Notes under the pieces: generated by a model
What the model was told of the DNA's origin: nothing
The model's database searches: none
The model's input: the letters and a program-made list of their open reading frames with translations, nothing else
Translations under genes and position numbers: made by a program
Assembly (NCBI GenBank): GCA_002751075.1
Contig: NAOQ01000020.1
Coordinates: forward strand, 54,847-99,797
Direction: 5' to 3'
From: Ichthyophonus hoferi
Taxonomy: Eukaryota > Opisthokonta > Ichthyosporea > Ichthyophonida > Ichthyophonidae
DNA: 44,951 nt
Part shown: piece after piece, positions 35,551-44,951 of the stretch
Numbering within the stretch: the stretch's first letter is position 1
Layout of the letters: every line of letters begins with the position of its first letter

Positions 35551-38500
35551 TGTAGTAATTTGCAGTTCGTCATGGTTGTTTCAAGGAGACGGGCAACCAT
35601 GCCAAATATTACCCTAGTAAAACGGAAGGCAGCTATTCCGTCAACTAACAAGAAAGACTCTGTGGGGGGAGAAAAGAAACAAGTGAGGATATAATTTTCA
35701 TCAGACAGCAGTAATAAGGAGATACTGCGAAATTTATTAGAGGGACTAAACTTTGGTTCAGAAGATTCTAAACAAAGTGGCAGTGATTATGAATCCGTTT
35801 GTTCCACATATTCTGACAGGGTTTTAAAGGCCCAGCCAACTCAAAGCACTTCCATTGACAACTTTCATTTATCTGCTGATTCACCCCTACACAGCACCAT
35901 GCTAGGGAAGAAAGTGAACAATAGTTGAGAAAGACAAGGTCCTATTCCAGGACAGCAGTTTCCTGGACCCAAATAGTCAGAAGTCCACCAGTCTTCACAG
36001 CAGAGTTGTAACAATTACCCATGCAATTGGGGTGGGGGTCCTCTACACAAATAACTCCTTTATTCATCTTCAGTTTAGAGATATTTGCAGATGACCCAAA
36101 TGGAATCAGTTATGTGAAATGGACAAAGAACATTCATAACAAGATGCAAGTGTCCAGATGTCTGAAGGCCATAGATGTGGAACCCACCCATCAACAACTC
36201 AGAGATCCTACTAAAGTATCAGCTGAACAAGCCACAGCACGCCATTATCTATATGCATATGTGATAACAGAACAAAGACTGATTACTGATTGGGACCAAA
36301 ATCAATTTGCTTATAATATGTGGAGAGGACTTAAAAATCAGTTTAATGGATAAGATACTACCCAAAAGCCAAACTACCTGCTGGAGTTCTTCAATACTTT
36401 CCTCAAACCAAATAAAAACGGCTATGAGTACATTGCCAGGGTTGTTGCCATCAGTAAATGGCTGAACGGAACACCCATAGAATTGAACAATTCGATGGTA
36501 CTTGGGAAGATCATACATGATTTACAGTTTTCAGATATGCTAGCCAGGTCTGAGCCCTCCACCAGGCAACCAAGAGTTGTGGATTATTAAAAAATTCCAT
36601 AGAGGAGATGGCCACACATATACAACTGGTGGAAAATAAAATGTGTAGAAGTATGAATAGTTCATGGGAGGGATACAATCATAAACCCAATGTTGGGTTT
36701 TACAACAGTGATTCATCCACCTGTAAAATTCGCTGGAGACTACATTATACCCATGAGTGCCTTCTTATTAAAGGGTTTGAGTACCTTGGTATAACTGCTC
36801 AGTTGAACTCAAATCATGTACAGAAAAGTCCAAAACCATTACATAAGTAGAATAGATGCTCTGAAAAAAAAAGCAACTAGCACTCAGAAAAAGAGACTGG
36901 AAAATTTACAAAATATAAGTATACGAAAAAGAAGTTAACAAAGCTTACAATGTGGTTGAGGATACCTTGTATGCAGCCATGCATGGTAGCCATGGCATAT
37001 GTCAATGGAAGGGATTTTAAAAATAAAAAGCTAAATGAAAGCTTCATACTCAAACGTGGGTTTTCAAGTTACCTTTACTTCAGAAGAGAAGACTTCACCA
37101 CGTTTACCCTAAAAGAATCTTACATATGATGGGGGAATGGAGAGGAAAGCATAGCTCTGGGATTAGGCACATTTGGTTGGCAGCTTGAGTAGGGAACAAT
37201 TTATCTCCCATAAGGCTGGAGAACGTACTTTTAGTACCCAATCTAAAAGTAAGTTTATTTTCTATCTCCGCCCTGGATGATTAGAATGTTTCTACTGTGT
37301 TCAAGAATGACACTGTCACATTTTTCAGAAATGGAGCAGTACTCATAAAAGTATCAAAATGGAATGATATTATTTACAGACTGGATGTTCCAATTATACC
37401 TCCAGAAGAAGTTAAAGAAAACAATGGTTGAGTGGGTTCCGCTATTAACCACCAGAAGAAGGGAGATATGGCAGATAAAATGGAGTCACTGACCAAGCCC
37501 ACTAAACAAAAACTTCAAGTAGGACTGCTGGCATATAAGATTTTACATTCTAAATTTATGCACCTAAGTCTTGCAAATATGTCACTAGCATTAGTTTTGT
37601 CCAACAACTTGGAGGTAGACAAAAAGAAAACAAACTGTGAAAGATGTAGCATGACGAAGGCTAAGAGAACTCTGTACCCCAAGAGGATAGATTGCGTAAC
37701 TAGGGTTTTATAGAGGGTCCACTTAGATTTAGGTGAATCACTGTGCACGCCATATTCAGGTTTCAAATACATAGTAACTTTTACTGATGAATACATTACA
37801 CTACATAAAGGTTTATCTACTAAGGAACAAATCTGACACATTTTAGGCATTCAAAAACTATCATAAGTATGCAACTGCTTTGCAAAATAAACATATGGCT
37901 ACTCTCATTACAAACAATGATTCAAAGTATTTAAACTTGAAATTCTCAGCCTATTTAGCACAATATGGCATACTCCACCAGAGAATAGTACCCCGCCATC
38001 ATGAGCAAAATGGACTCAATGAACAGATGAATTGGGCATCGATTACTATGGTGAGAAGTGCACGAATTGGGAGTGGATTACCCCAGTATCTGTGGAATGA
38101 CGTGATAAAGATGACAGCCTTCACAATGAATATGTTACCAACCAAAGGTATTTCTAAGTCAACCGTATCATAAGATCTATAGCATCATACTACTACACTA
38201 TTCAACCAACTTAGAGTTTTTGGGTGCAGATGCTATTATAAAGATGAGAAGCCAGACAAGTTGGCACCTCAAGGATAGGAGACAGTGATGCTGGGATATT
38301 ATGAGTCTTGGAAAATTTATTAACTGTTGAATACAAAGTTGAAACAGATAGTTATCTGCAGGGATGTAAAGTTGCTAGAAACATGTTTCCCATATGCTAA
38401 TAAACAACTAAGTTCCAGCCAGAACAAAAGGGTAAGACCACAAGTAGGGCCAATGCCAACAATCCCAAGGTGCAGGATCTCCCACACACAAGTTGTAATT

Positions 38501-39810
38501 TGTGCTTTATGAAAGAATCTTTAAATGAAATGTTAACTCAGGGGGAGCTGAGTGATAAAGATAGGGATGGCAAGACTGAGGATATCAGAGGAGATATCTG
38601 TGAAGAGGGTGGTATTGAGTGAGTAGAAAGCCAGGAAGAAAACTCAGACACATTTCCACGGAAATATATGTGTGGCCCCTCCAATACAAAATTAGGCAAA
38701 AGATATCAACCAGGCATTGAATTGACACACAAAGTATATACGGTGACAGAACCAAATTTTTTATGGCCAAATAATAGTTAAATCAGTCTGGGCAGCAAGG
38801 AACCTACCCTATGGCCACAATGGGAAGCTACAATGCAGCAATAAATAAAGGCTCTATCTGATAATTTCATTTGGAAAATAGTGGAAAAACCAAATGGAGA
38901 ACCATTATTGAAACCATTATGGGTTTTCAACATTAAAAGGGACAGCCAGGAAAATATAGCCAAATACCAGGCATGTCTTGTAGCCATGGGAAATCAGCAA
39001 AGAGAAAACATAGACTATTTTGGCATAAAGTCTCCAGTATGCTCCCTGATGACAATTCAACTCTGTTATGCCTGGCAGCATCAAGGGATCTGGAGGTCAT
39101 CCAGCTGGATATTGTTAGAGCATAATTAAATGGGAAACTGGAGTAGGACATTTACATTTACATGCATAAGCTGGAGAGATTCAAGGACTCTGACTTCCCA
39201 CATAAGGTATGCAAACTCTTGCAATATTTGTATGGGCTAAAGCAGTCTGCTTTATTTTGGCAGTACACTTTTCCTGCACTTCTTGTGGAACTGTAACCTT
39301 TCCCAACTAATAATGACCCATGCCTATTTGTCTCTCATGGCTCTTCATGTTTTCTTGCTTTATGTCTATGTGGATGACATGGTTATCATTTCCAATAACG
39401 AAGATGTAACACAAAGTCTGATCAACAGTATGAAGAAATGGTTTGCCACCAAGGAGATGAGTTTTCCAGGTAAGTGTTTGAGTTATAGATTAGGAAGGAT
39501 AGTCAAGGGTCTATTTACTTAACCCAGGAGGAGTGCATCAAGGAGATGCTGAGGTCATATGGCTTAGAAGATGTTAAGTGAACCATGTTCCCCCTCCTTC
39601 CTAATTATTTATCAGACTTAGACCATGGCACAAAGTCAACCTCAAGATGAAAAATCAGAGAATACTGGAAAATGACAGAATACCTTCTGTGGATCTCTAG
39701 ATCAACAAGGTCAGATATTACATTTGCGGTCAACTACCTAGGGGGATTTGCTTCCACTTTATTTCAGTCCCTGTTAAAGTATTTCTGTGACTATAAGCGT
39801 TTGATCGAAT

Positions 39811-40350
39811 ACTTCATGATGTCTTACACAAAACCACTTATTGGTTATATAGCATTGAACCTCTAAATATATGGAAGCTTCATAATGAGGTATCAATTGG
39901 TATCTGAGTTTTTAGATATTAATTACTGACAAATAATTAATTCCGTGATACCTCTAATTATTTTTAATTAGAATCAGAAGGTTAGTACAGTTTAGGACAT
40001 AAATTTACTGCGATTAGATAAGTGATAGTGACCTGAACGATTAATTACCCTCCGTAATTGGTGTAACATATGAACTCATTATTAATTGGATTCATGACGC
40101 TTATATCTTGATAAGATAACAAATAATGTTGTGATCTAAGTAACGCATACTTTGAGTAACTTGTCAAATAACATGCATTGTTTGAAGGCTTACCATATGA
40201 TTAGCTGGTATTGATTAGGAATCAAACAATTGTACAATCAGCATTTATAGACTTAGTCTGGATCCTGATTTTAGTTGGTAATAAAGTCATATAGTGTAAA
40301 TTACGAGTACTTTATAAATAATGTTATAATTTCAGTTAACCTTTTATCAA
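39811..40350 (+). repeat. Right end repeat (LTR) of the Copia element
   Basis: Matches the left repeat throughout. It begins at the end of the RT-like coding similarity and is itself followed by sequence resembling the start of another internal region, so it may be shared by two tandem copies. Confidence 0.7.
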
Positions 40351-41570
40351 GAACATAGCAAGGCTTCTGGCAAGACGTCATGGTCTACCTCCACAACAGA
40401 GAAGAAAAAGAAGTAGAGAGTGCACTTTTCTTCCAGTTCTGAGGGTGCTTATGTTTTTTCTGAGTTCCCAGATGAAACAGAAGAGTCAGGTTTTGAACGA
40501 AGTGGAAAGAAAGGCGTGCCCCCTGGACCAGGATGAAGAACTGGACCCAGAAGAGGTGGCTCACGACAGTTCCACTGGAAGATCGTTTTACACATAATGG
40601 CCTATCTCAACTGGTTTCCGGATATTGGCTTGGTTTACCACAAAACCCCTTTGGAACTGAAAGCATATGTTATTAATTTTATGTACCTTTCCATGCTCAG
40701 AAAGTATTTCCTAAGCTACAACCACACTTGGGGGCTAAACAATGAGCAATATATATATATATATTCACCTCCTTTTCTTCTTTATTATTGACCCATCCTT
40801 TAAATACTAAATAAATATTCTGCACATCCTATTTATGTGGTAACATCCTTTAATTTAAGTGATACAGTAAAACACTGATAACACATTGATACAGTATAAC
40901 CCAAAACCAAGTAAAATACTGGTCTGCAGTTCTAATCTCACTGCATGACCCAGATCAAACCAGGTTGGTGGTTCCAATCTTACAAGTTGACCCAGGTCAG
41001 GAGGGATTGGTGGTTCCAATACTACAGATTGACTGACTGTCCCTATAATTTGCGATTTACCAGAATAAACTATATACTATTTTATAAGATAATAGTTGAA
41101 TTTTGACAGCCTCTCTTGAAACCAACAGGTTTCACACAGTACAATTTAAATTCTATAGTACATATATATCTATTTTAAACTGATAATTCTTTATACTTAA
41201 AAAAAAAACAATTTACGTTCTCCTCCTTGCCAAGCAGTCGTTCATTTGCAGTAGTCCCATAGCATTGAGCCATACCATGTGACTCCAGTCAGCACCTTTG
41301 GGCATATATGGATTGTATTGAAGTTTTTGTTGACATAGTCAAGAACCACTTTTCCCATTGTGACACTCTTGTACAAAACACTTGTGCAGTCCAATATGCT
41401 TTGTTCTTGAGCCCAGAATCACTGCCTCACCTATCACTATACTGGCCTTGTTATCACCAGGATCTTGACAGGGAACTGACTTGATTAACCTAGTTTCTTC
41501 AGAAAGCCTCCTAGCCATGTCATTTCCTGAGATGCTTCAGTGAGAACTATTGTTGAAGTATATGTGCAAC
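40351..41570 (+). mobile_element. Internal-region fragment between two end repeats
   Basis: The first 250 bp resemble the lysine/glutamate-rich gag start that follows the left repeat of the main element. The rest is AT-rich with no pol domain. At about 40960-41035 two copies of a roughly 47-bp unit containing TTGGTGGTTCCAAT stand in tandem. It reads as a collapsed second copy of the same family. Confidence 0.5.
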
Positions 41571-42413
41571 CACTTCATGATGTCTTAGATAGGAGTAAAT
41601 TACTGGTTAGTTAGCTTTTAACCTCTAATTATTAAGAAGCGTATTATGAGTTTCTTTCAATTGATATCTGAGTTTTTAGATATTATTTAATGATAATTAA
41701 TTAACTACATGATGTTTCTAATTATATTTAATTAGCATCAGAAGGTTATTACAGTTTGGCACATAAATTTATTGTGATTAGATAAGCAATAGTGATCTGA
41801 GCTTAATCATCCTCAGTGATTGGTATCAAATACAAACCTGTCATTAATTAGATTAATGACGATCAATATCAGATCACCTGGTGTTAATTAAAAATTATTA
41901 CAAGTCATTGCTTCGTTTAAGCTTTTAAAATATTAGCGTGATGATTCTCCCCTTTATTATTTATGCGGCCTCCCTTTTATCTATGCAACATGTATGGATT
42001 AGAAAAGTTCCCCAGTATATCCATCAATGATACAACAAAACATTTAACGAAAGCCACTAAATTTTCTATTATCAATGACTTAAAAGATAAGCACATTATA
42101 TAATTAGCTCATTGGGCAAATGCCTGTGTTATATTTATTGACTAATGAAATACCCTTAGTTAATGATACTATGCTATGGACTATTTACTCAACTAGTTAT
42201 TTGTACTTATATTTATTACTCGAATCTCAGATAAGTCTATGTATCAGTTGGAATTGTATGTGCGTGTATTGTGTATGTGATCTGATAATCCTACTTCTAA
42301 CAGAAATCAAACAACTATATAATCAGCATTTACAGACTTAGTTGAGATTCTGATTTTGGATGACCTAAGATAAATAAGACTTTTACTCTTTAAGTAAATC
42401 ACTTTGTTAAAGC
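41571..42413 (+). repeat. Third end repeat, interrupted by an insertion
   Basis: Positions 41571-41900 and 42300-42413 match the two halves of the other repeats. About 400 bp between them has no counterpart and looks like a later insertion of unknown type. It is immediately followed by a gag-like frame, as the left repeat is. Confidence 0.6.
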
Positions 42414-42869
42414 ATGAGTAGTATAGAGAAACACCTAGGAGATATTATCTCTCAATATAAGGAACATAAGGCTTCCAGCAGTAAGTCAGAATTGGTCCCT
42501 CGTGTAGAGAAAAAGAAGCAGTGTGTGCAATTCTCTAGCAATTCAAAGGGTAAAAATCTGTCACCAGAGGCCCAGAATGTAAACATGGACTCAGGTTTAG
42601 AAATGAGTGGAGGAAAGAAACCTTCAACTCTGGATCAAGAAGGAAATTCCAACTATGACCATCCAGATTATGACAGCTATAAACTCAAAGCATGTAAAGT
42701 CTGTTTCATGCTTCTTCAAGAGGCACATACTTCACTGATTGTTACTATCAATCCAGAGGTACACTTCAAGGAGTTGGGAGATCCCATAAAATCAGCATCC
42801 AAGAATCTCACTAATGCAGGATTGCCTGGTAAGAAGATAATGCTGAAATCCAGATTATCATGGATATAA
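42414..42869 (+). mobile_element. Gag-like fragment of a Copia-family element
   Basis: An open stretch of 151 residues begins right after the third end repeat. It is rich in Lys, Ser and Glu near the start (SQYKEHKASSSKSE) and resembles the N-terminal gag-like parts after the other repeats in position and composition. No known host domain. It is a fossil fragment. Confidence 0.5.
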
Positions 42870-42879
42870 GCTAAACACC

Positions 42880-44951
42880 ACCTCATCATGTGCATGTGAC
42901 CTCAGTGTGGAGCTTTGTCATATCACTCCAGTAGTCCAACTGGGTATGGCAGACCTGGGCGCATGCACCACATTACCCACAAAATGAGACCAAGTCCTTC
43001 TGCATATTCCATCCTGTCACATGGCTTGAGTGTCTCTTTATCTTCAAATGGTACAGTTGCCCTTATAAGTGTCATTATTGGTCCTTTGGAAAGATCCCCC
43101 TCTGGTCCCCCACCAACCCAAAGTTGTCAACCATGGTAGCATACCAAGTCATGGAACTCTGATAATGGCCATAGAGGTACTTGTACAGTTTCATGACATA
43201 ACTGGGAAAATCAGAGTTCACAAAACTGGATGGCTGGTAACAATATGTTAGTTCCTCCAATAAACCATTAAGGAAATCCTGGGTGGCGTCAGCCTGTAGG
43301 AGAACCAATCCCAAACTGGTGGTAAATGCTAGAATGACATGAATGTTGGTCCTAGTAACAACCAGGCTGCTAATTATGGCATATAGATCTTTATGTTCAG
43401 TATTACCACTTGCAACCAATTGGGCCTTATAAATAGCAGGACAAGCATCCGTTTTAGGCTTGAACGTGAGCACCCATTTCATGCACACTGGTCATAGGCC
43501 TTTAAAGCAGGGCTTAAGAACATAAACGTTTTGATAAGTCAAACCCTCTAATTCACTCCACATTACTGCCTCCCAGAAATGCCAATCAATAGCGTGCATA
43601 GCGTCTGTTATGGAATGGGGCACCAAGACTAGAGAACTGCCATCTGAGGAATCAATGCATACCTGCAGTGACATTGCAGCACTTGTTAAGCACGTCTGTC
43701 ATACAGTAACCAAACATGGGTACAATGGAGCATTGGGGCTAGTAGAGCCAGTAGGATGTGTGACCAACCTATAAGGATCTGGAATGAATTGGCCAATACA
43801 CTTAACTTCACCAATCAAAAAATCCCCATCATCATGCACCATCAGGGAAGGCAGGGGCTGGAAACATTGTCAAAACCTTCAGTGAAATTCACATCCATGA
43901 CCTCGGTCTCTGGAGGGGCACTCTGACGTTTAGGGTCACATTCAATAAGTGAAACATCAGGTGCCATCATTGAGCTGTAAAATGATGGGAAATACTGTGA
44001 CACCCTTTTGGAAAGGCCCTCCAAATCAGGTTCTGTACAAACTGAGGTTTTGAGATCAGGTTTCATGGACTCATCCTCACTCATGGGGACTGAGTCACAA
44101 CAAATTCCCAATACATGAGGGGGAAAAGATGTTGAAGACTGATGAATGTTATGGCAATCCATAATTGACATGCCCTTCATGGGGATCATCTCAGAGGAGT
44201 GCTCTAGAGACATAGAAATTTGAACCAGAGCTGGGTATGATGTAGAAGTAGATGCCAAAAGTGTAGATGCCAAAGTTGTAGATGTGGTTGAAACCAGTAC
44301 TGGTACAGGTAAAGCAGGTGCCTTTGCTACTGAGGCTGGGATCACCTGATGAGCAACACATCTTGTGGAATAATGAAGGAAAGCTAAAACAGGTGGTACC
44401 AAAGGAGCCTGGTATAAGTGGTGGTGGTAAGAAGCATCCAATATAGCCTCACCCACCAGCTTACCCACATTGCTGGCATATGCAGCCTCTTTTGATAAAT
44501 CTCTGTCCTTCTGCAGGTGACCTGGTACTTCTACCAGTAGTCCCTTAAAATTAGAGGCATTAGACTGGACAAACACACCCACCTCAATTAACATCGTAAT
44601 GGCCAAAAGCTGTTTCTGCCATGTATCACTGGACCTACCAGACACGGTTGTCAAGTGGACAGATGAGACCCCATAATTCCAAGTGTCTACATCAGAAAAC
44701 ATTGATCTGATCATCATAGAGCGTTGTGACAATAGAAAAAATACTTTTGAAGAACATCAAAGAGTGGACATCATACACCACATAATGAAGAGATGAAAGT
44801 AATACGTAAGGTCATCTTTTATAATTCTATCTTATGGACCTCAATACTAGGATAAAAATGAACAAAGAAAGGCTTCCCTAGAATTTGATACAACACAATA
44901 TTCTCTGGATACACCACTACATAACTTTCCAACTTATCAAACAAGGCCATC
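42880..44951 (-). mobile_element. Copia-type pol fragment in opposite orientation, cut by right edge
   Basis: On the minus strand a reverse-transcriptase region (about 43674-43075) shows MKWVLTFKPKTDA, YKAQLVASG, LLQADATQDFLNG and VMKLYKYLYG, the standard Copia RT blocks. Upstream in gene sense (44732-43842) is a 296-residue open stretch, rich in Ser, Thr and Pro in its second half, that would sit between integrase and RT or belong to another part; I see no known domain in it. It is more diverged from the plus-strand element than a recent copy would be, and broken. It continues beyond 44951. Confidence 0.7.

Larger units (their letters stand above)
35034..40350 (+). mobile_element. Copia-type (Ty1/Copia) LTR retroelement fossil
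   Basis: End repeats lie at about 35034-35550 and 39811-40350. They share the ATACTTCATGATGT start, TACCTCTAA or AACCTCTAA, TCAATTGGTAT and TAGACTTAGTCTGGA blocks. Between them, in Copia order, come a lysine-rich gag-like part (about 35590-36600), an integrase region (about 37500-38200, with a GAG-pre-integrase MHLSLANMS and the HHEQNGLNEQMN core) and a reverse transcriptase (about 38780-39860, with LWVFNIKRD, LLYVYVDDMVIIS and the ISRSTRSDITFAVNYL connection). The integrase-before-RT order defines Copia. The element is broken, with well over ten breaks. The two end repeats differ visibly at perhaps a quarter to a third of positions, so the insertion is old. Confidence 0.88.

Overview
The window is nuclear DNA from an intron-dense eukaryote, most likely an early-branching animal or a close relative. 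I lean towards a sponge-like genome but cannot prove it. Five host genes are recognisable by exon-by-exon translation with consistent splice phases. They are a PX-PH phospholipase D, the complex III assembly factor UQCC2, a CYSTM1-type cysteine-rich membrane protein, the mitotic kinase WEE1 and the HOPS/CORVET subunit VPS11. Introns are GT-AG, many only 60-100 bp long, and exons are short.

Layout. Positions 1-11520 (minus) hold the phospholipase D gene, cut by the left edge so that its second HKD motif lies outside. It is head-to-head with UQCC2 (12734-13944, plus), with a CCAAT-rich stretch between them. CYSTM1 (15238-15699, minus) follows in AT-rich DNA. Positions 15700-21172 are AT-rich, mostly without genes, and carry one minus-strand LTR-element remnant near 17850-18490. 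WEE1 (21173-26116, plus) and VPS11 (26383-33885, minus) are tail-to-tail, with candidate poly(A) signals that lie inside each other's territory. From about 35034 to the right edge the DNA is a graveyard of Copia-type LTR retroelements: one element with pol-type domains, two further repeat copies, a gag-like piece, and an opposed pol-type fragment that runs off the window.

The genes do not form one pathway. PLD and VPS11 both act in membrane traffic, WEE1 in the G2/M checkpoint and UQCC2 in respiratory-chain assembly. The least expected feature is a roughly 110-residue C2-like beta-sandwich encoded by three phase-matched exons inside the loop that separates the two catalytic halves of PLD. Other points worth checking are a strong excess of the heptamer CCAATAG in the introns and flanks of the first 12.7 kb, the overlapping WEE1/VPS11 3' ends, a 27-bp minisatellite in a VPS11 intron, and retroelement end repeats that begin inside reverse-transcriptase-like coding sequence. 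No CRISPR array or rRNA was seen. tRNA genes cannot be excluded by eye.
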